DNA of 64,000 nucleotides, from assembly GCF_900078195.1 (NCBI RefSeq), contig NZ_FJVE01000006.1, positions 746,501-810,500 on the forward strand. The letters are read 5' to 3'. Shown one piece after another: positions 33,471-43,271 of the stretch (the first letter of the stretch is position 1; each line of letters starts with the position of its first letter). The notes below the pieces were generated by a model. The model made no database searches and was not told the DNA's origin. It was given only the letters and a program-made list of their open reading frames with translations. The translations under genes were made by a program, and so were the position numbers. This DNA is from Clostridium sp. Marseille-P299. Lineage in GTDB: Bacteria > Bacillota > Clostridia > Lachnospirales > Lachnospiraceae.

Positions 33471-36365
33471 TCAATTTAATTCATCAAAACATGCAGCAAC
33501 TGCATTCGAGAACTTATAATTATTTTGAGCATCCCAGTTAATCGACCATGTCATAATTCCACGTAAGGTTGGATATGTATTAGGAGCTACAAAGTTGCCC
33601 GCTTTTGAACCAGTAACTAGCGATTTAAATGCCGAAGTTACAATAGAAGGATCAATATAACCGCTTCCTGCTCCTTTAATGGATGCTGGGAGTCCAAGTC
33701 CTACCTGATCCGGTCTTAATCCATTTTCCAGCTGTATTGTTGCAAGTGCTGTTAAAAAATCAGCATTACCTTGAGAGTACACTTTTCCATCATACCCCAA
33801 CATTGCACCTGAATTGTAGTACTGTGTATTACATATTGTAAGTATATCTTTTATCGCCAATGCTAATTTAAAATATTCATATCCCGTAGATTGCATATCT
33901 AAAGTTTGAGGTGCCATAGTAATAATTAAATCTGAGCCCACTTTTTTATACAGTGAACGTAGCGCTTTCTCCATATATGTCGCACTAATTCCGTGTTCTA
34001 GATCAATATCTACACCATCAAATCCATACTTTGTCATTAAGTTATATACACTATTTGCAAAAATATCTGCTTGTGTATCATTCGCTACACTAACTGTACC
34101 AACTTCTCCACCAATGGATATAATAACCTTCTGACCTTTTGCTTTTGCTGCTGCAATGTCACTAATAAACTGGGCTTCTGTATAACCACCTAAAGCTGTA
34201 CTTAATCCTGAATCTAAGGTGAATTTCACTTCTCCAGGTGTTGAGGTGGATTCAGCAAATGCAACACAAATAACATTATATGTTGATGGTACATCACTTA
34301 TTTTTAAGCTTGTTGCTCCATTATTAAAGTTTTGCCAATATCCTGTTAAAACGTAAGGTGGTAAATCCGAAGAAGGTATTGTAGGTGTTGGCGTTGGTGA
34401 TACAGTTGGACTTATCATCGGTGTGATCGTAGGTGTTGGCATAACCGTTGGTGTAGGCGATATCGTTGGTGTTGGTGATATTGTAGGGATTGGTGTCGGT
34501 GTAGCCGACGGAGTTAACGTTGGCGTAGGTGTAACCTCCCCCACATTACGAATAAACTTCCATGGCTTCCAATCCTCAGTTCCTGGTATGTCTCCAAGTG
34601 TCCACCATTTTGCCTCATATACTTTTCCATTATATATAGCTTGATCGCCAGCTACATATATTGTAGTACTATTCCATAATGGTATTGTTTCATTTTGTAT
34701 ATTTTCTGATGCTAATATTTCATTTGCATCTTCTGACGGAGTAAACGATGTACCAAGTATTGTAGAAGCGGTATTATTTCTAACTACTCCAATATTTTTC
34801 CATGGTCCCCACTCTTCTGTTCCTGGTATATTTCCAAGTGTCCACCACTTTGCCTCATAAATACTTCCATTATAAGTTACCTTATCTCCAGCCACATAAA
34901 TTTTTGTATTATTCCAAGGTTCTATATTATTTATAGTTGGTGTTGGAGTTGGCGATACCATCGGCGTTGGTGCTAAAGAAACAGATGGTGTTGGTGTTAT
35001 CGTAGGTGACGGCGATACTGTTGGCGCTATTGTAACAATTGGAGTCGGCGTCACAACTTGATTATTAATACCTAAAGATCTTGCAGTAAATTCAAGTAAT
35101 TCTCCTTCTTTATCTCCACTACACTCCCAGAACATACCACCACCAAGATTTCTGCTCTTTAAATAATCTAATTTATACCCTAGTGACTCTTCATCATCAT
35201 ATGTAATAAACACTTTTGTTTGCTCACTGTATAGATAAGGACATTTTGCATAGTCATCCCAATACCTTACATATCCTCTCTTTCCAATATAATTTGTTTT
35301 TATATCCCAGTAATCCCAAGAAGAGCCTTCCCATGTTCCTAAATCAGTACCAGCCGAAGTAGCTGCACTTCCATTATGAAAAAGACTTGTCTCTGGAGTT
35401 GCATTTACATTAATCCATCCTCGTCCATAAAAAGGTAGTCCCAAGTTTAAATCCTCTGGATTCGCTCCTGCATTAATATAAGCATCCACTGTTGCTTCGA
35501 TGCTAAAGATAGAACCTGTTGTATCCTTTGGATTTAAATACAATGGAGAATTGTGATTTGTCTGTGGATCAAAACCGCCATGATAATCATAAGTCATAAG
35601 GTTAATCCAATCTAAATACTTCATCATATTAGTAACATCAATATTATTCACATAATTCTGATTTGCGGATGATGCAATCGTTAACAGATATGTTTTTCCA
35701 TCAATTGCACTTTGTGCATCGAGCTTTTGTCGAATTAATTTTACTAATTCTACGTAGTTTTGTTTATCAGTTGGTCTATGAGGTATATTATTTCCACCCT
35801 CCACTGGATATTCCCAATCGATATCAATGCCATCGAATCCGTACTTTAAAATGAATTCAACTGCGGAACTCGCCATCTTCTCGCGTTTTACAGGATCTGC
35901 GGCAACGTCTGAAAAATTGTTAGACCAAGTCCATCCACCAATAGAAATCAAAGTCTTAAGATTTGGATACGTTTCTTTGATCTTTTTTAACATACCAAAA
36001 TGTCCAGCCGTATTATTGCTTTGATCTTCCCAGGTAAAACCTGCACTTGGATATAGGGATGTAATCTGACAATCTATCCAAGGATCACCTACAACTACAG
36101 TTCCATCGGATTTTAAATTTGCAAAAGCAAAATTTAAATGTGTCAAATTTGAAAAATCCACTTTATCAATCCCATAATTTCTCGCATAACCAGCCCACGA
36201 TGCATAATACCCAATTAACCGATACTCTTTTTGAACTGATAAGTTTTCCAATTCATTTGTACTTTGCGCTGTTGCATTTGTATTCACAAATACTAACATA
36301 GCAAGCATAACAAATACTGTAAGTAAACTAATTAATCTTCTGTGTTTCATTTTTAAACTTCCCAT
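33471..36365 (-). CDS. Secreted chitinase with two GH18 domains and two CBM5/12 modules
   Basis: From ATG 36365 (AAAGGATGG upstream) the product has 964 residues. A signal peptide (about 1-33, cleavage near ATAQS) is followed by a GH18 domain (about 48-440) with the catalytic motif DGIDIDWE (Glu185). A Pro/Thr-rich linker leads to two chitin-binding modules ([18 protein letters not shown] and [18 protein letters not shown], each with AKWWTLG). A second P-T-P linker precedes a different GH18 domain (about 690-964) with DGVDIDLE (Glu790). Both domains keep the catalytic glutamate. The enzyme would hydrolyse chitin outside the cell, and the two unlike domains may attack differently. The upstream 270 nt hold no recognised riboswitch. 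Confidence 0.94.
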   Translation of the reverse strand: MGSLKMKHRRLISLLTVFVMLAMLVFVNTNATAQSTNELENLSVQKEYRLIGYYASWAGYARNYGIDKVDFSNLTHLNFAFANLKSDGTVVVGDPWIDCQITSLYPSAGFTWEDQSNNTAGHFGMLKKIKETYPNLKTLISIGGWTWSNNFSDVAADPVKREKMASSAVEFILKYGFDGIDIDWEYPVEGGNNIPHRPTDKQNYVELVKLIRQKLDAQSAIDGKTYLLTIASSANQNYVNNIDVTNMMKYLDWINLMTYDYHGGFDPQTNHNSPLYLNPKDTTGSIFSIEATVDAYINAGANPEDLNLGLPFYGRGWINVNATPETSLFHNGSAATSAGTDLGTWEGSSWDYWDIKTNYIGKRGYVRYWDDYAKCPYLYSEQTKVFITYDDEESLGYKLDYLKSRNLGGGMFWECSGDKEGELLEFTARSLGINNQVVTPTPIVTIAPTVSPSPTITPTPSVSLAPTPMVSPTPTPTINNIEPWNNTKIYVAGDKVTYNGSIYEAKWWTLGNIPGTEEWGPWKNIGVVRNNTASTILGTSFTPSEDANEILASENIQNETIPLWNSTTIYVAGDQAIYNGKVYEAKWWTLGDIPGTEDWKPWKFIRNVGEVTPTPTLTPSATPTPIPTISPTPTISPTPTVMPTPTITPMISPTVSPTPTPTIPSSDLPPYVLTGYWQNFNNGATSLKISDVPSTYNVICVAFAESTSTPGEVKFTLDSGLSTALGGYTEAQFISDIAAAKAKGQKVIISIGGEVGTVSVANDTQADIFANSVYNLMTKYGFDGVDIDLEHGISATYMEKALRSLYKKVGSDLIITMAPQTLDMQSTGYEYFKLALAIKDILTICNTQYYNSGAMLGYDGKVYSQGNADFLTALATIQLENGLRPDQVGLGLPASIKGAGSGYIDPSIVTSAFKSLVTGSKAGNFVAPNTYPTLRGIMTWSINWDAQNNYKFSNAVAACFDELN

Positions 36366-36596
36366 AAAACATCCATCCTTTCTTTTTGAGACATAAATCA
36401 TTAAGTTTTAATACTCTCTTCTTATGTTTCTTATAGAAAGCTATATAAAATTTGGGTCCATCAATCAGTTTATTATAATTTAATTTTAAATCAAATGCAA
36501 TTTTGAGTACATAGTCAAAGTTGTTTTATATTGCTTATTTTTGTCCATTCTTGTGCTGATAATTCCATAAGCTCTCTTAAATTGATAGCCTTTGAT

Positions 36597-36645
36597 AATA
36601 AAAAGATATTACAAATAGCTTTTAAAAAACGCTAATTTGTAATAC
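36597..36645 (-). terminator. Terminator of the nad operon
   Basis: TATTACAAATTAGC pairs with GCTATTTGTAATA on the minus strand and is followed by TCTTTTTATT, about 30 nt after nadC. Confidence 0.75.
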
Positions 36646-36673
36646 CTCTTTGTTTTGAACTTATTAAATAATA

Positions 36674-37531
36674 TTAAATAATCCTATGTAAATTCTTTAA
36701 TGATATATCCAAAATCGGTGCTGAATGTGTTAAAGCTCCGCTAGAGATAAAATCCACTCCAATGTCCAGTAAGTTCTTAATATTTTCCTTGGTTACATTT
36801 CCAGAACATTCAGTTTTAGCGCGATTGCCAATTAGTTCTACCGCTTTTTTCATTTCTTCTGGTGTCATATTATCAAGCATAATAATATCAGCACCTGCAT
36901 CTAATGCCTCTTGCACCATTTCTAAATTTTCCACTTCAACTTCTATTTTACGTACAAATGAAGCATATTCCCTTGCCATAGCAACCGCTTTCTTTACTCC
37001 TCCTGCTGCTCCAATGTGATTATCTTTTAATAAAATACCATCTGATAAGTTAAAACGATGGTTGTACCCACCCCCTACTCTCACGGCATATTTCTCAAAA
37101 ATCCGCATATTGGGAGTTGTTTTTCTCGTGTCTAATAATTTCGTCTTGCTTCCCTCTAATAGCTTCACAATAGAAGCTGTATATGTTGCAATTCCACTCA
37201 TCCTTTGTAAATAATTTAGTGCGGTTCTCTCCCCTGATAATAAAACCCTAATATCACCTCTAACTATGGCTAATAAATCGCCTTTCTTCACCTGCTCCCC
37301 ATCCCTACATTTAAACTCAACAAAAGTATTGCTATCTAACAATAAGAATACTCTCTCAAAAACCTCTAAACCCGCTATTACACCGTCTTGTTTACAAATT
37401 AGTTCTACTTCACCTTGTTGGTATTTTGGCATCACAGAATTTGTCGTAATATCTTCATCCACAATATCTTCTTTCAGTGCTTGTAAAATTAACGGATCCA
37501 TATTTAATTTCATCGTAATATCATTTATCAT
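36674..37531 (-). CDS. nadC: Quinolinate phosphoribosyltransferase (decarboxylating) NadC
   Basis: The 285-residue protein converts quinolinate and PRPP to nicotinate mononucleotide, the last step of de novo NAD precursor synthesis. Family motifs are present: ALNYLQRMSGIATYT, LLDTRKTTPNMRIFEKYAVRVGGGYNHR and ADIIMLDNMTPEEM. The length is normal. GGGTAGGATAGC precedes the ATG. It is the third gene of nadA-nadB-nadC, 61 nt after nadB. Confidence 0.96.
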   Translation of the reverse strand: MINDITMKLNMDPLILQALKEDIVDEDITTNSVMPKYQQGEVELICKQDGVIAGLEVFERVFLLLDSNTFVEFKCRDGEQVKKGDLLAIVRGDIRVLLSGERTALNYLQRMSGIATYTASIVKLLEGSKTKLLDTRKTTPNMRIFEKYAVRVGGGYNHRFNLSDGILLKDNHIGAAGGVKKAVAMAREYASFVRKIEVEVENLEMVQEALDAGADIIMLDNMTPEEMKKAVELIGNRAKTECSGNVTKENIKNLLDIGVDFISSGALTHSAPILDISLKNLHRII

Positions 37532-37592
37532 GCTATCCTACCCTTTCACTTCGTCATAATAACATTTACGCGTTGTTTCACCCATATTTGTT

Positions 37593-39008
37593 TCATTCGT
37601 ATTGCTTCACCCGTTTTATTTCATCTATTATCATTTTCTTATATTCTGTTAGCAATGCATCTTTGTTTTTATACTTTTCATAGTCAATGGATTCAATATA
37701 ACAATCACTACCTACTATTTCATTATTATGCGTTCCACTAAAACACTTTTCACTACCTGCTATCTCGATCTCATCTCTTCTACACAGGCGCATTTCACTG
37801 TCCGCTATCTCATTATCATTCCTACTACTCAAAGGTTTCCTAATTAAGAACTCCCAAGCTATATCTTCTGCCGCTCGTTTTGCAAAAACCAAACTTTCCA
37901 GTAATGAATTACTTGCTAATCGATTCTTACCATGTACACCATTACAACTGATTTCCCCTGCTGCATATAAGCATTCCATACTCGTTTTACTATGTAAGTC
38001 AACTTTAATTCCGCCCATAAAATAATGCTGGCTTGGTACTACGGGTATACATTCTTTCGTTACATCAAATCCTTCTTCTAAACAGTGTTTATAAATGTTT
38101 GGAAAGTGATTGATAATTTCATCTTTATCTATTGTTTCCATAGAAAGCCAAACATAAGGTTTCCCATCCCGTTCCATTTGCTTTTTAATTTCTTTTGATA
38201 GTAAATCCCTAGGTAGCAATTCATTCACAAAGCGTTCACCCTTGGCATTATATAAAATGGCTCCCTCCCCGCGAACAGATTCCGATATTAAGAATCTTCT
38301 TCCAGGTTTCGTTGAATATAACGTTGTAGGATGTATCTGAATGTAGTCTATATGTTCTAACGTAATATTATGGTTAAGAGCAATGGCTAAAGCATCTCCC
38401 GTTAGATGCGAAAAATTAGTCGTGTTATCAAATATACCGCCAATTCCACCACATGCAAACACTGTGAAAGGAGCTTCTATTGTATGAACTCCCCCTTCTT
38501 TATCTTGACCAATAATACCAAAACAGCGATTCCCTTTAGTTAAAATATCTAACATTGTAAAATACTCAATAATCTCAACATTTTTTAATTCTTGTACCTG
38601 CTTTAGTAACTTACTTGTGATTTCTTTCCCTGTAATATCTTTATGGTAAAGTATTCTTGGTGCACTATGAGCACCCTCTTTGGTAAAGGTGAGTTTCCCA
38701 TCTTTCTTATTAAACTCAACTCCGATATCTATCAAATCTTCAATTACACTTTGTGAAGAACGAATCATAACGTCCACGGATTCTTTATTATTTTCATAAT
38801 GCCCAGCTTTCATTGTATCTTCAAAATAACTGTCGTAATCAGCTTCATCTTTTAAGACACAGATTCCTCCCTGGGCTAAAAATGAATCACTACTTTCAAC
38901 GTCTGATTTCGTTACAATGATAATTTTTTTATCTTTTGGTAAATTAAGTGCACAAAATAAACCTGCAACGCCACTTCCTACAATAACAACATCTGCTTTT
39001 CGCTTCAT
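37593..39008 (-). CDS. nadB: L-aspartate oxidase NadB with unusual C-terminus
   Basis: The 471-residue flavoprotein oxidises L-aspartate to iminoaspartate, using fumarate as acceptor in anaerobes. The FAD-binding GSGVAGLFCAL, SFLAQGGICV, the succinate-dehydrogenase-like HYFMGGIKVD and NGVHGKNRLASNSLLE are all present. The protein is shorter than usual for NadB (more than 500). Its helical C-terminal domain is replaced by three 15-residue imperfect repeats (NEIADSEM..., IEIAGSEK..., NEIVGSD..., about 400-445). It lies between nadA and nadC. Catalytic residues seem intact. Confidence 0.93.
   Translation of the reverse strand: MKRKADVVIVGSGVAGLFCALNLPKDKKIIIVTKSDVESSDSFLAQGGICVLKDEADYDSYFEDTMKAGHYENNKESVDVMIRSSQSVIEDLIDIGVEFNKKDGKLTFTKEGAHSAPRILYHKDITGKEITSKLLKQVQELKNVEIIEYFTMLDILTKGNRCFGIIGQDKEGGVHTIEAPFTVFACGGIGGIFDNTTNFSHLTGDALAIALNHNITLEHIDYIQIHPTTLYSTKPGRRFLISESVRGEGAILYNAKGERFVNELLPRDLLSKEIKKQMERDGKPYVWLSMETIDKDEIINHFPNIYKHCLEEGFDVTKECIPVVPSQHYFMGGIKVDLHSKTSMECLYAAGEISCNGVHGKNRLASNSLLESLVFAKRAAEDIAWEFLIRKPLSSRNDNEIADSEMRLCRRDEIEIAGSEKCFSGTHNNEIVGSDCYIESIDYEKYKNKDALLTEYKKMIIDEIKRVKQYE
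37679..37815 (-). repeat. Three 45-bp in-frame tandem repeats inside nadB
   Basis: The unit begins GAGATAGCRG and recurs at 45-bp intervals (GAGATAGCGGACAGTGAAA, GAGATAGCAGGTAGTGAAA, GAAATAGTAGGTAGTGAT). It is in frame and encodes 15-residue repeats. Confidence 0.75.
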
Positions 39009-39082
39009 TACTATCTCATCTGACTTTCTCTTATATTCTTTATTCCATGGATTTAGTTTTCAAAAATTAAAATAATATTGCT

Positions 39083-39991
39083 CTACTTTGCTAGTTCTAA
39101 CATACGATTTAGAGGTACCTTGGCTTTTAATCGTAGTTCCTCATCTATTTCCACTGGATTTTTACCATAAAGTAAAGTATCCCTGACTTTTTCTAATGTA
39201 ATACGTTTCATATTCGGGCAAAATTGACGATGACCAACGGAATAAAATCTCTTGTTTGGATTCTTTAATTTTAGCTCATATTCAATTCCCATCTCTGTAC
39301 AAATGATAAATTCATCAGCTTCTGACTGCGTCGCATAATCAATGATACCAGAAGTACTTCCGATATAATCTGCAAGCTCTAATATTTCCAATTTACATTC
39401 TGGATGTACTAAAATCTTAGCACTAGGTTTTGCAGCCATTGCCTTTAATACATTTTCCTTTGAAATACTTGTATGGACATGGCAAAAGCCATCATTAAAT
39501 ATAAATGTTTTCTCAGGTACCTGATTGGCAACATAACGCCCTAAATTTTCATCTGGTATAAAGAAAATATACCTATTTGGTAATGCTTTTACGATTTCAA
39601 TTGCGTTGGATGACGTTACACATATATCTGCATATGTCTTTAATTCAGCCGTTGAATTGATATAGCACACAACTGCTAAATCTATGTATTTCTCGCGCAT
39701 TTCCTTAATTTTATTTACATCTACCATATGTGCCATTGGACAATCTGCCGACATATCTGGAACCAAAACTCGTTTCGTAGGATTTAGAATTTTTGCACTT
39801 TCACCCATAAAGGTTACACCGCAAAATAATATGGTATCTTCCTCTACCTTTGTCGCTATTTTACTTAAATAATAAGAGTCTCCAATATAGTCAGCAATTG
39901 CTTGAACTTCCTCATTCACATAATAGTGAGCTAATATCACGGCATTGTTTTCTTTTTTTAATCTAGCTATCTCTTCTATTAAAGAATCCAT
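39083..39991 (-). CDS. nadA: Quinolinate synthase NadA
   Basis: The 302-residue enzyme condenses iminoaspartate with dihydroxyacetone phosphate to quinolinate using a [4Fe-4S] cluster. The three expected cluster cysteines are in FCGVTFMGESAK, VHPECKLEILE and HRQFCPNMKRITLE. AHYYVNEEVQ and DYIGDSYYLSK are N-terminal substrate motifs. AAAGAGAGGTTATT precedes the ATG. It is the first gene of the operon, with a good promoter overlapped by a dyad. Confidence 0.96.
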   Translation of the reverse strand: MDSLIEEIARLKKENNAVILAHYYVNEEVQAIADYIGDSYYLSKIATKVEEDTILFCGVTFMGESAKILNPTKRVLVPDMSADCPMAHMVDVNKIKEMREKYIDLAVVCYINSTAELKTYADICVTSSNAIEIVKALPNRYIFFIPDENLGRYVANQVPEKTFIFNDGFCHVHTSISKENVLKAMAAKPSAKILVHPECKLEILELADYIGSTSGIIDYATQSEADEFIICTEMGIEYELKLKNPNKRFYSVGHRQFCPNMKRITLEKVRDTLLYGKNPVEIDEELRLKAKVPLNRMLELAK

Positions 39992-40031
39992 AATAACCTC
40001 TCTTTGAATCTGTTCTTTTAAGTTTTAAACA

Positions 40032-40060
40032 ATAATACCACATTACTTTACATCTGACAA
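40032..40060 (-). promoter_or_regulatory. nadA promoter
   Basis: TTGTCA (40060-40055), a 17-nt spacer and TATTAT (40037-40032) lie on the minus strand, about 40 nt before the nadA start. Confidence 0.8.
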
Positions 40061-40070
40061 GACACCTGTA
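40049..40070 (-). promoter_or_regulatory. Dyad operator over the nadA -35 box, probable NiaR site
   Basis: TACAGGTGTC, two bases and GTCAGATGTA form a 22-bp imperfect dyad (TACAnnTGnC/GnCAnnTGTA) that covers the -35 box. NiaR, the niacin-responsive repressor of Firmicutes, binds a dyad of this general type in front of nad genes; the match is from memory. No niaR gene is in the window. Confidence 0.55.
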
Positions 40071-40225
40071 TTATTTATGTATTTAGTATCTATCAATTAA
40101 AAAAAGCTCCTGAGACGAATCCCAAAAGCCTTAAAATTCAAATTAATTTATATGTTGTACATGCCAACAAAATCTCATTTCTACAAAATTTAATAACATC
40201 CAACTAAACAATAAACAACACTCAA

Positions 40226-41011
40226 TTACTGTTCTAATTTAGGTATATAATAATTTTCATTCGTGTCCGGATGCTTCACAATCGTAAAATCCATCTCATA
40301 CACTTCATGTAGATTTTCTCTAGTTAACACATCCATACGGTCACCGCTTGCAAATATCTTTCCATCTTTCATTAAAAAGATCTCTTTGCAATAGGAGTAT
40401 GCTAAATTCAAATCATGAAGCACTGCTATTATGGTTGTCCCACGTTCTTCATTTAGCTTTTTTAAACACTGCATCAATTCCATTTGATAACGAATATCTA
40501 GATGTGATATTGGCTCGTCTAAAATTAAATATGGTGTCTGCTGAGCGATTGCCCTTGCAGTAACAACACGCTGCGCTTCTCCTCCACTTAAATTTAAGAA
40601 TGACTTATTTCTAAACTTATCACATTTTGTAAATCTCATTGCTTCTTCTACAATTTCTCGGTCTTCTTTCGTTACTCCAGCAAATTTTCCTTGATGGGGT
40701 GCTCTTCCCATCATTACTATGTCATAAACGGTAAATGCAGCATCTAAGTTTGTATTTTGCGGTACGAATGATAATATTGTAGCAAGTTCCTTACGATTAT
40801 AATCATCGATATCCTTATCTTCTACTAAAATCTCTCCTTTAGAAACCGACAATAAACGTAAAATATGACGTATAAAAGAGGTTTTACCAGAACCATTGGG
40901 CCCTAATATCCCATAAAACTTCCCTTTTTCTATTTTAACATTAATGCCATTTAAGATTCCTTTTCCATCTTTTTCTGGCTGCCAGTACAATTCATTTATA
41001 TCGATTCCCAT
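40226..41011 (-). CDS. Metal-chelate ABC transporter ATPase (FecE/BtuD type)
   Basis: The protein of about 261 residues has Walker A GPNGSGKTS, Q-loop FVPQNT, signature LSGGEAQR, Walker B YLILDEPISHLD and the switch His in AVLHDLN. It powers uptake of ferric siderophore, haem or cobalamin together with the FecCD permease upstream. The start at 41011 has AGGTATTAAG upstream; a longer reading to 41044 lacks an SD. No binding-protein gene is adjacent, so that partner must be encoded elsewhere. The product of this pair cannot be specified. Confidence 0.9.
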   Translation of the reverse strand: MGIDINELYWQPEKDGKGILNGINVKIEKGKFYGILGPNGSGKTSFIRHILRLLSVSKGEILVEDKDIDDYNRKELATILSFVPQNTNLDAAFTVYDIVMMGRAPHQGKFAGVTKEDREIVEEAMRFTKCDKFRNKSFLNLSGGEAQRVVTARAIAQQTPYLILDEPISHLDIRYQMELMQCLKKLNEERGTTIIAVLHDLNLAYSYCKEIFLMKDGKIFASGDRMDVLTRENLHEVYEMDFTIVKHPDTNENYYIPKLEQ

Positions 41012-41105
41012 CTTAATACCTATTTCAACTACCATAAATCGCATACTAGGTTGATATGGCAGACCTTTCTACTATTATTTTAAGCTTATCAATATTTTCA
41101 TAAAC

Positions 41106-41189
41106 TTTTTATCAATAAATACTTATACAACTTCGTTTTTATCAATAAACACCTATATAACTTTGCTTTTATCAATGAATTCTTATACC
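41106..41189 (-). repeat. 30-bp tandem repeat between permease and ATPase genes
   Basis: TTTTTATCAATAAATACTTA (continuing TACAACTTCG) recurs at 30-bp intervals at 41106, 41136 and partly 41166. The last partial unit overlaps the permease stop codon. About 2.8 copies are present with several substitutions. Confidence 0.8.
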
Positions 41190-42229
41190 ATTTTTCTTTT
41201 ATTTCGTTGTAGTAAAAATATGAAATAAGGAGCCCCAAGTATTGATGTGATTACTCCAACTGGCAATTCCGAAGGTGAAATTAAGATTCTAGCTATCGTA
41301 TCACAAAGTATCATAAAAATAGCTCCAAGAAAACAGGATAGAGGTATCAGCTTTTGGTATTTCGGTCCACTGATTAAACGAATACAATGTGGAATTATTA
41401 AGCCAACGAACCCAATAATACCACTAACCGAAACACATGCTGCAACTAATAAAGATCCAACAGCTATTAATACCTTTTTTGCTCTTACAGTATCAACACC
41501 AAGGCTTTCCGCTGTTTCTTCACCTGTAGATATTAAATTTAGTTCCTTAGAGTAAACACCAATCGTAATAGAACATACAACTGCAACACAAAATAAAAAC
41601 AATACTTTTTTCCAATTTGATGCTGAAAAGCTCCCAAGTGTCCAAAGATATACTTTTTCAATTTGCTCACGATCCAAGCTCATTACTAGGGATATAAATG
41701 AGGATAGCATTGAGTTTACAGCCGTACCAGTTAGTAAAATATGTACGACAGGTAATTTGTTACCAACGCAAGATATTTGATACACAATAAGTGCTGTAAT
41801 TAATGCACCGATAAAAGCAAATATTCCCACAACTCCAAGTCCTAAAAATGTCATACTAATCCCACTAAGCATGGCAATTGTTGCTCCAACTGCAGCTCCA
41901 GATGAAATACCTAAAATATGCGGATCTGCTAGGGGATTTCGAAATAGTCCTTGAAAACAGGCACCTACAATTGCTAATGAGGAACCGCAAATTCCAGCTA
42001 GGAAAATTCTTGGTAAACGTACTTGCCAAATAATTTTTATATAAACTTCTCTATATTCCCCACCATCCACAAGCCGATTCAAAAAAGGAATACGCATTAA
42101 AATTATTTTTAAACTATCAAGCATGGATAAGTTAGCAGAACCAACCGAACTAGCGAATAATATTACTATTATTAATAAAATCGCTAACCATGCACAATGT
42201 AATCTTATTTTTTTTCCTACATTTCGCAC
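41183..42229 (-). CDS. Metal-chelate ABC permease (FecCD type)
   Basis: The 348-residue membrane protein has about ten helices and the FecCD/BtuC signature RLPRIFLAGICGSSLAIVGACFQGLFRNPLADPHILGISSGAAVGA. Further family motifs are SVSGIIGFVGLIIPH and LPVGVITSILGAPYFIFLL. It is the channel for a siderophore, haem or cobalamin type compound. It precedes its ATPase gene, with the 30-bp repeats in the 139-171 nt gap. Confidence 0.92.
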   Translation of the reverse strand: MRNVGKKIRLHCAWLAILLIIVILFASSVGSANLSMLDSLKIILMRIPFLNRLVDGGEYREVYIKIIWQVRLPRIFLAGICGSSLAIVGACFQGLFRNPLADPHILGISSGAAVGATIAMLSGISMTFLGLGVVGIFAFIGALITALIVYQISCVGNKLPVVHILLTGTAVNSMLSSFISLVMSLDREQIEKVYLWTLGSFSASNWKKVLFLFCVAVVCSITIGVYSKELNLISTGEETAESLGVDTVRAKKVLIAVGSLLVAACVSVSGIIGFVGLIIPHCIRLISGPKYQKLIPLSCFLGAIFMILCDTIARILISPSELPVGVITSILGAPYFIFLLQRNKRKMV

Positions 42230-42327
42230 TTTACTACCCTTTGTATCAGTTATGATACCTTTCTTAATTAGTTTTCTTTCAATCTAAAATATAAAATACT
42301 TTATTTTTCGTTTTTTCATTGAAAGAC

Positions 42328-42369
42328 AAAAATAAAGATATAATGACTGTTTCATTATATCTTTATTTT
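42328..42369. terminator. Bidirectional terminator
   Basis: AAAATAAAGATATAATGA and TCATTATATCTTTATTTT form a perfect 18-bp stem with a short loop. It would end the unknown membrane-protein gene on the minus strand. Confidence 0.7.
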
Positions 42370-42509
42370 ATATTTGTTTCAACAGACTATTCATTCTCAG
42401 CAAAAAAGTTATAAATTATTATCTAATATTATATATTACAGAACTTATTTATAATTAACAAGTTATTATTTACTATATCCAAAGCATTATTCTAATAAAT
42501 TTATAGTAG

Positions 42510-42965
42510 TTATATATGTTTGCTCCGTACATGGCCCAGAATTATACTTTCTAAAACAGCTTTATATAACAATACGATTTGAGCATCGACATAACAATAT
42601 TTATTAATCACATATTCTAACGTTTTAAAAATAAAGCATACACTCATTAACACCAAAGACACAATTGTTATACTAACTGGAAGTCCTTTTGCAATAATAA
42701 ATATAGACGCTGCTAAATAGGCGATAAAAGCAAATAGATACGTCTTACTAATTCGAAAAGCCAAAGTCATTGTATCATTTAATCGATCATGCATTCTAGC
42801 TATTGTTTCAATATCCTTGTCTTTTAATCGTCGGTAAATATCTTCATATACAGCTCTTCCTTCTAAGGACTTATTCTGCATGTTTTTATGAATATATGTG
42901 AAATATCTATTATAACTAATAATTCCGAGCTCACTCTTAATTAATTTTTGAAAAACACTCGTCAT
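42510..42965 (-). CDS. Small membrane protein of unknown function
   Basis: The 151-residue protein has two adjacent hydrophobic helices (YLFAFIAYLAASIFIIA and SITIVSLVLMSVCFIF) between charged ends. The N-terminal part is rich in Lys/Arg/Glu (YEDIYRRLKDKDIETIARMHDRLND). No family is recognised. GGAAGGAAGTGGAATT precedes the ATG. The gene stands alone with its own terminator. Confidence 0.7.
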   Translation of the reverse strand: MTSVFQKLIKSELGIISYNRYFTYIHKNMQNKSLEGRAVYEDIYRRLKDKDIETIARMHDRLNDTMTLAFRISKTYLFAFIAYLAASIFIIAKGLPVSITIVSLVLMSVCFIFKTLEYVINKYCYVDAQIVLLYKAVLESIILGHVRSKHI

Positions 42966-43221
42966 AATTCCACTTCCTTCCGCAGATAAGTTGATTTAGT
43001 TATCTACCATTAGTATTTGCTACAAGACAAAATCAAGTCTCAGTAATTATTTGAAATTTTGGAATTAAACGATAAATTATTCACAAAATGTTCATATCTT
43101 ATCCATACTATAAACACATATTTCAATTATAATAACATTATAAATCAACAACGAAAGTAATTAAAAAGTATGATTTATACAATTAATAATATGCTAATAA
43201 GATAATTTTTTTCATAAAACA

Positions 43222-43256
43222 AAGCCCGGCAGTTACCCTCCCCCTCTACCGGGCTT
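43222..43256 (-). terminator. Terminator of the REC-HPt gene
   Basis: On the minus strand AAGCCCGG pairs with CCGGGCTT and is followed by TGTTTTATG, 15-50 nt after the stop. Confidence 0.75.
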
Positions 43257-43271
43257 CTCCTCTGTTCTTTT

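Noticed and set aside
34423-34644. Plus-strand Val/Gly-rich ORF
   Set aside because: It is the reverse-strand reading of the Pro/Thr-repeat linker and chitin-binding module of the chitinase gene.
36402-36660. c-di-GMP riboswitch upstream of the chitinase
   Set aside because: The conserved GEMM core was not found; the region holds only AT-rich DNA and the nad terminator.
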